Shown: positions 15,145 to 23,581, numbered from the stretch's first letter. The stretch: 64,000 nt of DNA from a bacterium (GCA_021811315.1 JAJZPF010000002.1:31958-95957); one strand, 5' to 3'. Translations and numbers: made by a program. Notes: generated by a model from the sequence alone, not told the origin.

Positions 15145-15166
15145 AACAATGTAATGTCCGGGTCAA
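15137..15166 (-). promoter_or_regulatory. Repressor promoter (PRM-like), overlapping PR
   Basis: On the minus strand TTGACC (15166-15161) and TATAGC (15142-15137) are 18 bases apart; its -10 overlaps that of the rightward promoter. Transcription would start in the operator, consistent with autoregulation. Confidence 0.6.
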
Positions 15167-15276
15167 AGACAGCTTCAACAGATATGCGCCTCAAAAGCGC
15201 AGAGGGCTCACAAAGGCCCGCCAGCTTCTCGCAAAATGCCTTGACCCGGACTATGCGAGAGCTGGCCCATTTTTTT
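15156..15276 (+). promoter_or_regulatory. Early leader with attenuator: intrinsic terminator whose loop pairs with the leader 5' end
   Basis: Arms CCAGCTTCTCGCA (15221-15233) and TGCGAGAGCTGG (15254-15265) make a 12-bp stem with one bulged T, followed by T7 (15270-15276). The loop contains TTGACCCGGAC (15241-15251), the exact complement of GTCCGGGTCAA at the leader start (15156-15166). A small TGCGC/GCGCA hairpin lies between. No convincing ORF lies in 15145-15335. Confidence 0.75.
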
Positions 15277-15335
15277 ACTGCCGCAACCATAGATTATAGC
15301 GAATTTGCGGCGCAGTCAACCCGGGAGGATTAAGG

Positions 15336-15590
15336 ATGCAGCAGGGAGCAAACGAAGCTATGGCCTTAAAGTTTTCGGATAAATTAAACCTCCTCCGTCG
15401 CATGAAGCGGTGGACTATCAAGCAGATGGCGGAGAAGATTGGGGTCTCGGCCGATCGGCTGGAATACCTGCTGGCCGGCAAGCACGAGCCCAAGGCGGCC
15501 GACATCGTCCGCATACAGAACGCGCTGGAGATCTACTTCGACCCCGAGGACTTCGAGGGCGAGGGCGTTCCGGAGAGGCCGAGAATATGA
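15336..15590 (+). CDS. Cro-like XRE helix-turn-helix regulator
   Basis: First gene of the rightward operon, behind GGGAGGATTAAGG. The 84 residues hold one helix-turn-helix at about 22-60 (IKQMAEKIGVSADRLEYLLAGKHEPKAADIVRIQNAL) and an acidic tail. Position opposite the repressor and small size make it the Cro counterpart. An internal ATG at 15360 is an alternative start. The stop overlaps the next start as ATGA. Expression depends on readthrough of the terminator in the leader. Confidence 0.8.
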   Translation: MQQGANEAMALKFSDKLNLLRRMKRWTIKQMAEKIGVSADRLEYLLAGKHEPKAADIVRIQNALEIYFDPEDFEGEGVPERPRI

Positions 15591-15808
15591 ACCCCGCTGA
15601 ATTTCTGACCGCCCAGGAGATAGCCGCGGCGCTCAAGCTGAGCCCGAAGAACGGCTGGCGCACGGTCAACACGTGGGCCGACACCGGCAAGGTGGGCTTC
15701 ATGCGCTTCGGCCGGATCCGCCGCTACCGCCTCGAGGACTTTGCGGCACTCGGCTACAAGCAGGGCTCCGGCGGCCAGCTCAACAAGCGGTACATGGGGA
15801 GGATATAA
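15587..15808 (+). CDS. Excisionase-like MerR/HTH_17 DNA-binding protein
   Basis: The 73-residue protein carries a winged-helix of the excisionase type: FLTAQEIAAALKLS...TVNTWADTGKVGFMRFGRIRRYRLEDFAALG. Proteins of this kind act as excisionases or small repressors. The start overlaps the preceding stop (ATGA). Opposite placement to integrase, in the operon that is off in lysogeny, fits an excisionase controlling directionality (inference). Confidence 0.72.
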   Translation: MNPAEFLTAQEIAAALKLSPKNGWRTVNTWADTGKVGFMRFGRIRRYRLEDFAALGYKQGSGGQLNKRYMGRI

Positions 15809-15810
15809 GG

Positions 15811-16053
15811 ATGACCAGGCGCTGCGTTTACTGTGCGGAAAAGCACATCATTGGACCGGACTATGGCGAGCCCTATACGGACGGCCTCTGCTGGAAGGCG
15901 TACCTGCGGGAGAGCCTGCTGTTCTTCTTCAAGTGGCAGCTCCCGCGCCACCTGCGGGTGGCCGAGACCTGGCTGACCAGGCTGGCGGTGATCTACGTCC
16001 TCGTCCACATCTGCCTGTGGTGGCAGCGCGGCTTCGAGATAGTAGGAAAGTAG
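15811..16053 (+). CDS. Small membrane protein with N-terminal CxxC
   Basis: Starts at 15811 behind GGATATAAGG, 2 bases after the previous stop. The 80 residues begin CVYCAEKH (CxxC) and contain a hydrophobic helix at about 55-72 (LTRLAVIYVLVHICLWW). No family is recognised. Early-expressed small membrane proteins of phages often modulate host functions, but nothing specific is supported here. Confidence 0.55.
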   Translation: MTRRCVYCAEKHIIGPDYGEPYTDGLCWKAYLRESLLFFFKWQLPRHLRVAETWLTRLAVIYVLVHICLWWQRGFEIVGK

Positions 16054-16058
16054 GAAAG

Positions 16059-16805
16059 ATGAAAATTAAGATGCCGCCCAAGTATCAGGAGCTGAGCACG
16101 ACGGAGATACTCCTCTGCTCCAAGAAGGGCCTCGGGTTCGAGGCGGCCAAAGTCATGAAGTTAGAGTTCGAGTCTCCGGAGCAGTTCATGGCCTGGCTGA
16201 AGGCCACCCCGGAGACAAAGGAAAAAATTATGTACCTGTTCTTCGATACCGAAACCACCGGCCTGCCGAAAGACTGGCGCGCCCCGATCACCGACACCGC
16301 CAACTGGCCGCGCCTGGTGCAGCTGGCCTGGCTGGCCTACGACGCCGCCGGTAACAAGGTCGCCGGAGACAACCACATCGTCAAGCCGGCCGGCTTCGAG
16401 ATCCCCAAGCAGGCCTCCGACATCCACGGCATCACCAACGACAAGGCCATCGCCTTCGGCAAGGACCTGCAAGTGGTCCTCAAAATCTTCCACTCGCGCC
16501 TGACCGAGTCCGAGATCCTGGTGGGCCACAACATAGACTTCGACGTGAAGATAGTCGGCGCTGAGTTCATCCGCATGAACATCCCGCCGGTCACCCCCCC
16601 GCGCCGCAAGATCTGCACCATGCAGTCCTCCACCCGCTTCTGCAACCTGCCCGGCCCCCGCGGCCCAAAGTGGCCCAAGCTGCAGGAGCTGCACTGCAAG
16701 CTGTTCAACGAGAACTTCGCAGAGGCGCACAACGCCGCGGCCGACATCGACGCCACGGCGCGCTGCTTCTTCGAGCTCAAAAAGCGCGGCGTCATCACGA
16801 TCTGA
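16059..16805 (+). CDS. DnaQ-like DEDDh 3'-5' exonuclease
   Basis: The 248-residue protein has an exonuclease domain from about residue 58: D63-T-E65 (FFDTETTG), NIDFDV in the middle, and HNAAADID with the catalytic histidine and last aspartate. These are the four acidic residues and histidine of DEDDh exonucleases. The first 57 residues form an extra N-terminal segment with no known domain. It probably trims or repairs DNA ends with the neighbouring recombination genes. The next gene follows after 56 bases. Confidence 0.87.
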   Translation: MKIKMPPKYQELSTTEILLCSKKGLGFEAAKVMKLEFESPEQFMAWLKATPETKEKIMYLFFDTETTGLPKDWRAPITDTANWPRLVQLAWLAYDAAGNKVAGDNHIVKPAGFEIPKQASDIHGITNDKAIAFGKDLQVVLKIFHSRLTESEILVGHNIDFDVKIVGAEFIRMNIPPVTPPRRKICTMQSSTRFCNLPGPRGPKWPKLQELHCKLFNENFAEAHNAAADIDATARCFFELKKRGVITI

Positions 16806-16861
16806 TTTTTTTGTGTTCATCGACGTAACGTAAAACGACAGACAAAAAGGAGAGTAACAGT

Positions 16862-17617
16862 ATGAGCATACTGCCAGCAGAAAAGAACACTCCGGTGACG
16901 GGCCTCCCGGCGTTGTTCAAGATGATAGTCGAGGGCCCGAGCAAGGTAGGCAAGACGACGTTCGCCGCGTCCTTCCCGGACGCGATCATCATAGAGTGCG
17001 AACCCGGCGGCGCGGCCCACGCGGGCTGCTACGTCCTTGACGTGGTGACCAACAGGAAAGACCCTCTCACCGGCATCCGCATGGCCATCGAGGAGCTGAA
17101 GACGGACACCCGCTTCAGGACCGTCATCCTCGACACCATCGACGCCGCGGCGGACCTGGTGGCGCGCGAAGTCTGCAAGAAGCTCAACATCGAGACCATC
17201 GCGGACGCGCCCAAGGGCTCCCGGCACGGCGTGCAGTGGGAGAAGTACGCCAACGAGGTCACCGGCCTCGTGGGCGCGCTGATAGCCCTCCCCAAGAACG
17301 TCATCGTGCTCGGACACACCAAGCCGGCCACCTACGACGGCGAGGGCGACAAGCGCGTGATGCGCAACCCCGAGGGCCTGGACATCTACGGCAAGGCGGC
17401 CAGGATACTGTACGCCCGCGTGGACAACATCGGCCACCTCAAGGTGGTCAACGAAGGCGGTCAGCTCAAGCGCGTCCTGTCCTTCCGCGGCGGCCTGGAC
17501 TGCACCCGCGGCAGCCGCCACCCCGCGCTCTCCGACAAGGAGATCCTGCTGCCCCAGGTGGGCGGATATTCGGTGTTCGAGGCCCTGTTCCAGGCGCCCA
17601 AGGAGACTTCCAAATGA
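16862..17617 (+). CDS. RecA-like phage ATPase (AAA_24, possible Sak4-type recombinase)
   Basis: The 251-residue protein has a Walker A at residues 25-33 (GPSKVGKTT) and a Walker B-like TVILDTIDAA at about 80-90. It belongs to the phage nucleotide-binding AAA_24 group, which includes Sak4-like single-strand annealing proteins. AAGGAG precedes the ATG. Its neighbours are a DUF669-like protein and a RecB-like nuclease, the usual partners in phage recombination modules. Its stop overlaps the next start (ATGA). Confidence 0.82.
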   Translation: MSILPAEKNTPVTGLPALFKMIVEGPSKVGKTTFAASFPDAIIIECEPGGAAHAGCYVLDVVTNRKDPLTGIRMAIEELKTDTRFRTVILDTIDAAADLVAREVCKKLNIETIADAPKGSRHGVQWEKYANEVTGLVGALIALPKNVIVLGHTKPATYDGEGDKRVMRNPEGLDIYGKAARILYARVDNIGHLKVVNEGGQLKRVLSFRGGLDCTRGSRHPALSDKEILLPQVGGYSVFEALFQAPKETSK

Positions 17618-18057
17618 CGACCGTTAACTTCGACGACTACGAGGGCCCCGCCAAGTTCGAGGCCGGCAAGCGCTACACGCTGGTGGTGGCGCGCGCGGAG
17701 GAGGGCGAGTCCAAGAGCGGCACGCCCCGCATCCGCCTCAAGCTCGAGACCGAGGCCCTGCAGAGCGCCTACGAGCACGACATCTACCTCAGCAAGAAGG
17801 CGCTCGGCTTCGCCCGCGAGTGGTTCGCGGCGCTCGGCCTGCCCTGCGAGGGTAAGGTGGAGGTGAACCCCGAGAACCTGGCCGGCATCCGCTTCACCGC
17901 GGAGTGCTACCTCGAGCCCTACAAGATCAACGAGGGCACCGCCGAGGAGAAGACGCTCTACAACACCAAGTGGACCAGGCCCGAGCGCGTCACCGTCGGC
18001 GCGGCGAGAGCGGAGAAGCCCATGCCCACGCCCATGAGGGAGGACGTTCCCTTCTAG
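17614..18057 (+). CDS. DUF669-like protein, probable ssDNA-binding partner
   Basis: 147 residues, start overlapping the previous stop. The N-terminal NFDDYEGPAKFEAGKRYTLVVARAEEGESKSGTPRIRLKLE and the following strands look like an OB-type beta-barrel seen in DUF669 proteins, which regularly sit next to AAA_24 ATPases. The C-terminus is acidic (MREDVPF), as in many SSB-like proteins that recruit partners. Binding to single-stranded DNA is inferred from context. Confidence 0.62.
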   Translation: MTTVNFDDYEGPAKFEAGKRYTLVVARAEEGESKSGTPRIRLKLETEALQSAYEHDIYLSKKALGFAREWFAALGLPCEGKVEVNPENLAGIRFTAECYLEPYKINEGTAEEKTLYNTKWTRPERVTVGAARAEKPMPTPMREDVPF

Positions 18058-18065
18058 GAGGCCTT

Positions 18066-18995
18066 ATGCAGGTAAACTTCCCGGGCGCGGCGCCCTCAAA
18101 GCCGCTCTACGAGATCGAGTTCCGGAGCAACGGCTACCACCTGGACGGCAAGCGCATCAAGCGCGTGTCGACCATCCTGGAGAAGTTCCCGGACTCGGGC
18201 GAGGGCCTGATCAACTGGTCCAAGCAGCGCGTAGCGCTCACCATGCAGCGGGTCCTCAAGGCCCGCTGCCTGGCGCACCCGGACACCGGCCGGCTGATGT
18301 GCTACTTCCCGGCCGAGGAGATACCTGCGCTGGCTGACCTGGCCTACAGGGATCCGGACGACATCAAGGACGAGACGGCCGAGGTAGGAACGGCCGTCCA
18401 CGCCTTCTGCGACGAGTGGCTGACTGCCGGCGCGACCGAGGAGGCGCGCCTGCAGATCGTCCAGAACTACATGCTGCCGGACACGGACAACACCCTGCTG
18501 CTGGAGGTGCTGCAGCGCCAGACCGAGACCAAGGACATGACGCCCGTTGAGCGCAACCTCTTCTTCGACAGGATGAAGAGCTGCATGTTCAACAAGTTCG
18601 TCAAGTTCTGGCGCAAGGCCGGGCTGACCTACGTGGGCAGCGAGATCGTGATCGGCAGCCGCAAGCACAAGTACGGCGGCCGCATCGACATCCTCGCCCG
18701 CGACCGCAAGGGTCGGCTGGTGCTGATAGACCTCAAGACCAGCAAGTGGGTGTCGCCGTCCTTCTTCGGCCAGGTGGCGCTCTACAAGAACGGCTACGAG
18801 GAAATGTACGGCGAGAAGATCCACCGCTGCTACATTGTCCACCTGCCCCGCGAATGGAACGAGAAGAACCAGGGCTTCGGGATCTACCCCGTCGCCCGCC
18901 CCGCGCGCTATTTAGCCATCACGCTGAACCTGCTGCGCTATTGGAACGATACCGAGTTCGAGGCGGTGCTTGGAGCCCGCCGGGAGAATATATGA
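18066..18995 (+). CDS. PD-(D/E)XK nuclease, RecB/Cas4-like phage exonuclease
   Basis: The 309-residue protein has the RecB-nuclease signature: GTAVHAFCDEWL (histidine motif near residue 110), GGRIDILAR (catalytic aspartate near 206), VLIDLKTS (D-x-K near 221) and the QVALYKNGYEEMYG helix that replaces QxxxY. Such nucleases resect double-stranded ends for annealing recombinases, matching the AAA_24/DUF669 neighbours. It is not in a CRISPR locus, so Cas4 is not implied. Confidence 0.85.
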   Translation: MQVNFPGAAPSKPLYEIEFRSNGYHLDGKRIKRVSTILEKFPDSGEGLINWSKQRVALTMQRVLKARCLAHPDTGRLMCYFPAEEIPALADLAYRDPDDIKDETAEVGTAVHAFCDEWLTAGATEEARLQIVQNYMLPDTDNTLLLEVLQRQTETKDMTPVERNLFFDRMKSCMFNKFVKFWRKAGLTYVGSEIVIGSRKHKYGGRIDILARDRKGRLVLIDLKTSKWVSPSFFGQVALYKNGYEEMYGEKIHRCYIVHLPREWNEKNQGFGIYPVARPARYLAITLNLLRYWNDTEFEAVLGARRENI

Positions 18996-19903
18996 CCACG
19001 AAGGACGTAGTAATGTTCGACGCCGACAGTATCGAGTTATCGATCACCGGCGCCATCAAGAAGAATACCCTGCCCGCCATCCGCGGCGAGTGGACCAAGT
19101 GGCTCGAGAGTTTCAAGGCTTCCGAGCTGGAGACGGACGAGGACTTCACCGCGGCCGCGCTCTTCGTCACCGAGTGCAAGCGCGTGGAGGGCCGCCTGGA
19201 CGAGATCCGCGAGAACGCCCTGAAGGGCCAGGTGTTCAAGGCCATCAAGGAGCTCGAGGAGATGAAGGAGACCACCAGGCAGAAGCGCCTGGAGTTCGAC
19301 CGGGCCGTCACCACCCGCAAGGACAAGCTCAAGAGCGAGGCCATCGCCCGCGCCACCGCGGACGTGCGCGCCAAGCTCGCGGCCCTGCAGTACGGCCAGC
19401 CGGTGGACGTAGAGGGCGCCATGCGCGCCGCCATCAAGGGCAAGTCCTCCTTGGCCAAGATGCAGGAGGCCATGGTGCAGGCGTCGGCCGAGATCGAGAC
19501 CGTCGCCAACACCTACTGCGCCCGCTTCAAGGCCCTGCGCGGCACCGTAGCCGGCCTCTACCAGGCCGCCAACGAGCCCGCGACCGACTCGGAGCTGGAC
19601 CTGCTGGTCCGGACCCACTTCGAGATGGCCCCGGAGCACGCCAAGCTGATCCTGGGACAGAAGAAGGTGGCCCGCGACCAGGCCGCCCTGGACGCCGCCA
19701 AGGCGCAGCCCGCGGAGATACCCGCGGCGCCGGCTCCCGCGCCCCAGGCTGCCCCGGTGAGCGCCGTGCCGGCCATGCCGGCCGACATGCCGGTGAAGAC
19801 CATGCGCTTCGCCGCCACCTTCAACACCGACCGCCCGAGCTACATCAAGGCCAACCTTGAGGCGATGGGCGCCAAGGACGTCACGTTCGAGGCCATACCG
19901 TGA
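18992..19903 (+). CDS. Coiled-coil hypothetical protein of the recombination operon
   Basis: 303 residues, start overlapping the previous stop (ATGA). Residues about 60-200 are lysine-, glutamate- and arginine-rich helices with a coiled-coil look (FKAIKELEEMKETTRQKRLEFDRAVTTRKDKLKSE). A proline/alanine linker at about 238-265 is followed by a small C-terminal domain (MRFAATFNTDRPSYIKANLEAMGAKDVTFEAIP). This resembles DUF1351-type phage proteins in layout, but I cannot confirm the family. Confidence 0.6.
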   Translation: MTTKDVVMFDADSIELSITGAIKKNTLPAIRGEWTKWLESFKASELETDEDFTAAALFVTECKRVEGRLDEIRENALKGQVFKAIKELEEMKETTRQKRLEFDRAVTTRKDKLKSEAIARATADVRAKLAALQYGQPVDVEGAMRAAIKGKSSLAKMQEAMVQASAEIETVANTYCARFKALRGTVAGLYQAANEPATDSELDLLVRTHFEMAPEHAKLILGQKKVARDQAALDAAKAQPAEIPAAPAPAPQAAPVSAVPAMPADMPVKTMRFAATFNTDRPSYIKANLEAMGAKDVTFEAIP

Positions 19904-19920
19904 ACAAGGAGAACCGCAAA

Positions 19921-20298
19921 ATGAACCAGCAGAACCAGACCGTAGAGAGATCCGTCATCCACACCTTCACGCAGAGCGAGACCACGCAGCTGCGCAAGGA
20001 CATCGCCGACAAGACTCTCGCGCTCAGCGAGAAGGAGACCATCAAGAAGTCGGTGAGCTCCACCGTGGCCATGCTCAAGGCCAACATCGAGGAGACCGTG
20101 ATCAAAGTGCGCGAGGGCCGCGAGTCTCGCCGCATGCAGTGCCCCGTAGTGTTCCGGTGGGACGAGAACAAGAAGGACATCATCCACCCCGAGACCGGCG
20201 CGATCGAGGATACCCAGGAGATCACCATCTCGGACCGGGAGCAGTTCCTGCCCCTCGAGGAAGCAAAGGAAGGCAAGAAGGGAAAGGGTAAAAAATGA
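19921..20298 (+). CDS. Phage hypothetical helical protein
   Basis: ATG at 19921 has an AAGGAG 9 bases upstream; a GTG at 19900 is the alternative. The 125 residues are a long helix pair (about 25-75) followed by a short beta segment (MQCPVVFRWDENKKDIIHPETGAIEDTQEI) and a very basic tail. No family recognised. Its stop overlaps the RuvC-like gene start. Confidence 0.55.
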   Translation: MNQQNQTVERSVIHTFTQSETTQLRKDIADKTLALSEKETIKKSVSSTVAMLKANIEETVIKVREGRESRRMQCPVVFRWDENKKDIIHPETGAIEDTQEITISDREQFLPLEEAKEGKKGKGKK

Positions 20299-20849
20299 AC
20301 CGCTACTCGGTAACGACCCTGCAGGGCGGAGCCGGCTTTCGGCTCTGCCATGGCCTTGCTGAAGGCTTGACCGTCCTCGCCATCGACCCTGGCCTTCGCA
20401 TGGGCTGGGCGCTGGTGAGGCCGACGGTCAAGGAACTGCAGGCCGGCGGCTTCGTGGAGCTCAACCGCTCCCGGCTCTACGCCAGCGGCTACGACGCTGT
20501 GAAGACGCTGCTCGAGGAACTGCGCCCCGCGGCCATGACCTTCGAGTCGTACTTCATCGGCGCCGGCGCCCACTGCAAGGAAAGCATTGAGGTCCGCGGT
20601 GCCATGAAGGCCGCGTGCGAGCGCGCCGAGCTGAAATGGCACGAGCTGCACCCGAGCAAGGTGCGCGCCGCGCTCGGAGTGAAGGGCAAGATTAAGGACG
20701 TGCAGATCCGCGAGATCGTGGCCAGCCTGTACGGCATCCCGACCAAGTACCAGCCTGACGTGAACAAGAAGCGGGAGGTTTTCTTCCCGGCTGATGTGTT
20801 CGACGCCGCGGCGGTGGCCTGGTCGGCAGACAGCATCGAGGGAATTTAA
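20295..20849 (+). CDS. RuvC-like Holliday junction resolvase
   Basis: The 184-residue protein has the RNase H-fold catalytic set of RuvC: D31 (AIDPGLRMGWA), E84 (FESYF), and D167/D170 (ADVFDAAAVAW). HPSKVRAALGVKGKIKD matches the basic DNA-binding segment of the family. It would resolve branched intermediates made by the annealing module, or trim them before packaging. Start overlaps the upstream stop (ATGA); the next gene follows after 8 bases. Confidence 0.85.
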   Translation: MNRYSVTTLQGGAGFRLCHGLAEGLTVLAIDPGLRMGWALVRPTVKELQAGGFVELNRSRLYASGYDAVKTLLEELRPAAMTFESYFIGAGAHCKESIEVRGAMKAACERAELKWHELHPSKVRAALGVKGKIKDVQIREIVASLYGIPTKYQPDVNKKREVFFPADVFDAAAVAWSADSIEGI

Positions 20850-20857
20850 GGAGAGTT

Positions 20858-22510
20858 ATGACCAAGACAGTGACAAAAAAAGACAAGAAAGCGACGGCCG
20901 CGCCGATAGTGGCCAGCGAGGGCTACAAGCAGCTCTTCGCCGGAGAGGTGAACCTCTCCAACATCGAAGTGCAGAGCAATTTCCGCAAGACGTTCAACGA
21001 GAAGCTGCTCAAAGAGCTGGCCGAGAACATCGCCAAGGTCGGAGTCCTGCAGCCGGTGATCCTGCGCCAGGTGGGCGAGGGCTTCCCGAAGCCGGCCGTG
21101 GACGGGCAGTTCATCCTGGTCGCCGGCGAGCGCCGGCTGCGCGCGGCCTCCCTGGCCGGGCTGACCAAGATCCCGGCCCGCATCCTCGACCTCAACGAGG
21201 AACAGGCCGCGGAGGTCCAGGCGCTCGAGAACCTGCACCGCAAGGACCTCAGCCCCATCGAGGAGGCCAGGGCGTTCAAGGTGCTGCTGGACCAGAAGGG
21301 GCACACGCTCGAGCAGGTCGAGGACCTCGCCGCGCGCGTCGGTAAGAGCGCCAGCTACGTCTACAAGGCGGTGCGGCTTACCGAGCTGCCGAACAAGATG
21401 CAGGAGCGCATCGAAACCGGCGAGCTTACCCCGGCGCATGGCCACCAGCTGCTCCGTCTTCCTCCGGAGAAGCGCGCAGAGGCCGAGAAGGAGATCAACT
21501 GGAACCAGTCCGTAAAAGAGGTATCCCGGGACATCGAGAGAGAACTGGGCAAAAGCTTGAGCAAGGCCCACTTCCCGACCAATACGCCCTACGCCGGCTT
21601 GGAAGCCTGCACGGCCTGCATCCACAATTCCAGCAACCAGGAGATGCTTTTCTCCGACGCGGAAAAAGGCAAGTGCATCAACGTGGACTGCTTCCAGAAA
21701 AAACACGCCGCGTTCATCGAGGCGCTGAAGGAAAAAGCGACCAAGCAGTACGAGGGGCTGAAGTTTCTCGGCGTTATCGAGAGCTATTCCCTCGATGCGA
21801 AGTACGGCCGGGCGCTGGATCACAAGCAGGCCAACAGCAAGGAAATAAAAGCCGCCAGGAAGGAGAACCCCGGAGACTTCGCCTGGGTAATCCTCGACGC
21901 CACCCACTACTACGACAACACCCTGAAGGCGATGCTGGTCTGCGTGAAGCCGAAAGACTTGAGCGCCCAGGCCAAGAAAGCGATAGGGCTCTCCACCTTC
22001 TCAAGCAACTCCGCGTATCCCACGACCAGCCCGAAGCAGAAGTTCATCCGCATGGAGACCTACAAGGCGCTGTTCGTGGCGGCCAGGGCGACTCTGTCCA
22101 AGGGCCTGCAGAACGAGCACTACGCCGCGATCGCCAAGCAGCTGCAGCCTGGCCAGGTAAACCCGAAGATCCCGATGGAGATGCTGAACGTGCAGGTCAA
22201 GAAAGGCCAGTACTCCTGGGAGAAGAACTACGCCTACGACCTGCTGACCACGGACGAGCTGCGTGACCTGGTACTGCTGCTCGCGCTGAACAACAGGTGC
22301 TCGACCGGCCAGGATCCTGACCCGAAGATCTTCGCGGCCGTGGGCGTCAACACCAAGCTCACCATCGAAGCGGCCAAGAAGAAAGCAGCGGCTGAGTGGG
22401 AGGCCAAGAAGAGCGCCAAGAAGGCCAAGCCGGACAAGAAGGGCAAGAAGCCGGCGCAGCAGGACCGCGACGCCGACTCCGGCGGCAACAGCCTGGACGG
22501 TGACGAATAA
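20858..22510 (+). CDS. ParB-like DNA-binding protein with added C-terminal domain
   Basis: The 550-residue protein contains the ParB/Srx nuclease-like domain (about 30-120, with AGERRLRAASLAG and ENLHRKDLSPIEEA) and a KorB/ParB helix-turn-helix (about 150-180, VGKSASYVYKAVRLTELP). The remainder carries a probable zinc site, CTACIH...CINVDC (near 248-272), and a lysine-rich tail. No parA is encoded, so plasmid-type segregation is unlikely. A role as a DNA-binding regulator or replication factor is more probable. Such long ParB proteins are frequent in phage early operons. Confidence 0.85.
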   Translation: MTKTVTKKDKKATAAPIVASEGYKQLFAGEVNLSNIEVQSNFRKTFNEKLLKELAENIAKVGVLQPVILRQVGEGFPKPAVDGQFILVAGERRLRAASLAGLTKIPARILDLNEEQAAEVQALENLHRKDLSPIEEARAFKVLLDQKGHTLEQVEDLAARVGKSASYVYKAVRLTELPNKMQERIETGELTPAHGHQLLRLPPEKRAEAEKEINWNQSVKEVSRDIERELGKSLSKAHFPTNTPYAGLEACTACIHNSSNQEMLFSDAEKGKCINVDCFQKKHAAFIEALKEKATKQYEGLKFLGVIESYSLDAKYGRALDHKQANSKEIKAARKENPGDFAWVILDATHYYDNTLKAMLVCVKPKDLSAQAKKAIGLSTFSSNSAYPTTSPKQKFIRMETYKALFVAARATLSKGLQNEHYAAIAKQLQPGQVNPKIPMEMLNVQVKKGQYSWEKNYAYDLLTTDELRDLVLLLALNNRCSTGQDPDPKIFAAVGVNTKLTIEAAKKKAAAEWEAKKSAKKAKPDKKGKKPAQQDRDADSGGNSLDGDE

Positions 22511-22869
22511 TGACCCAGCTCGCCATGTTCGACGAGCAGGGCGGCCCCACCCCGGAGGCGCAGGCTTCCGGGGCGGTGGCGGCCGAATGCAGCGCCGAGG
22601 CACGCGAGAAGGTGGACGAGACCACCCTCCTCCGCCTGGTGGCGCAGGAAGCCCTGCTCTTCCCCAACGGCTTCATCCCGGACGAGATGGCCGTCCGCCT
22701 GCAGATGCTCGGCTACGACGTAGACCCCTTCTCCGTCCGGCCGCGCGTCTCGCAGCTTAAGACCGCCGAGTTCGGCGCCGTCCTGGTAGAGGCCGGCCGC
22801 CGCCGGCCCAACGCCAAGGGCAACAGCTGCGCGGTGCTCGTGCACCGGCAGTTCCAGGAGGGAGCATGA
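22510..22869 (+). CDS. Hypothetical phage protein, winged-helix-like
   Basis: 119 residues; ATG overlaps the previous stop (TAATG). Residues about 45-100, including NGFIPDEMAVRLQMLGYDVDPFSVRPRVSQLKTAEF, look like a winged helix of the type that pairs with phage replication genes. The first 40 residues are acidic and disordered. No catalytic motif. Confidence 0.5.
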   Translation: MTQLAMFDEQGGPTPEAQASGAVAAECSAEAREKVDETTLLRLVAQEALLFPNGFIPDEMAVRLQMLGYDVDPFSVRPRVSQLKTAEFGAVLVEAGRRRPNAKGNSCAVLVHRQFQEGA

Positions 22870-23180
22870 TACGCGACAGACTCATAGCCTGGTACAAGTG
22901 GGAGCCATATCCGTCAGAAAAGGTCAAGCGGGCCGCCTGGAACGAGGAGTTCAACAACATCCTCCGCGACCTGAAAGAACAGGAAGCCCGCAAGGATGCA
23001 GAGCCGCTTCCTGTTTTAGCGCACAAGCGCGAACTGGAAATGACGATATATTTCCCAGAAGAGAAGAACGACCACACCTGGGCAATAGTCCTGTGGGCTT
23101 GCGAGGAAGCGGAAAGGTTCGAGGGTAAAACCTATCCCGAAGCTGAAGCCAAGGCCCGCAAGTTCTTGGAGGCCGCATGA
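22866..23180 (+). CDS. Hypothetical phage protein
   Basis: 104 residues overlapping both neighbours by ATGA. Helical and charged, with tryptophan-rich ends (AWYKWEPYPSEKVKRAAWNEEF; DHTWAIVLWACEEAERF). No signal, membrane segment or known motif. Real by position and codon use only. Confidence 0.5.
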   Translation: MIRDRLIAWYKWEPYPSEKVKRAAWNEEFNNILRDLKEQEARKDAEPLPVLAHKRELEMTIYFPEEKNDHTWAIVLWACEEAERFEGKTYPEAEAKARKFLEAA

Positions 23181-23581
23181 AAGGCAATACCCTGAACCTC
23201 ACCCTCAAGCGCCGCTGGTTCGAGGAGATCCTCTCCGGCCGCAAGACCGAGGAGTACCGCGAGGATAAGCCGCACTGGCAGAGCCGCTTTCAATTCATAG
23301 GCTTTCCGCGAAAGTTCTACCAGGTCGAGTTCCGCAACGGCTACGACCATGATGCCCCGCGCATGGTCCTCGAGTGCCTCGGCATCGAGAACAAGGAGCT
23401 GGTCGTGGAAGGACTCGGCGGCGGCAAGGCCCGGCGCTACTTCGTCATCAAGCTCGGCAAGATCCTGCTCACCCGGAACCTGGAGAAGCTCCGGCCGGCG
23501 CGCTGCAGGCTCCACAGTAAACTTTGTAAGCGCACGCCCTGCCAGCATGCCGGCGGCCGGGGCTGCAGGAGGAAGCCATGA
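23177..23581 (+). CDS. ASCH/PUA-like domain protein
   Basis: 134 residues. LNLTLKRRWFEEILSGRKTEEYREDKPHW is the hallmark start of ASCH-type PUA-like domains, and a beta-rich body follows to about residue 100. The C-terminal 25 residues contain cysteines and histidine (CKRTPCQHAGGRGC). ASCH proteins bind or modify RNA or nucleosides; phage versions are common but mostly uncharacterised. Confidence 0.7.
   Translation: MKGNTLNLTLKRRWFEEILSGRKTEEYREDKPHWQSRFQFIGFPRKFYQVEFRNGYDHDAPRMVLECLGIENKELVVEGLGGGKARRYFVIKLGKILLTRNLEKLRPARCRLHSKLCKRTPCQHAGGRGCRRKP

Noticed and set aside
15115..15333. 72-codon ORF in the early leader
   Set aside because: It begins in the promoter -35 box and runs through the terminator hairpin; no ribosome site.
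18066..18995. Cas4 gene
   Set aside because: The RecB-like nuclease is inside the phage recombination operon beside AAA_24 and DUF669-like genes and far from the array; it lacks a visible four-cysteine cluster.
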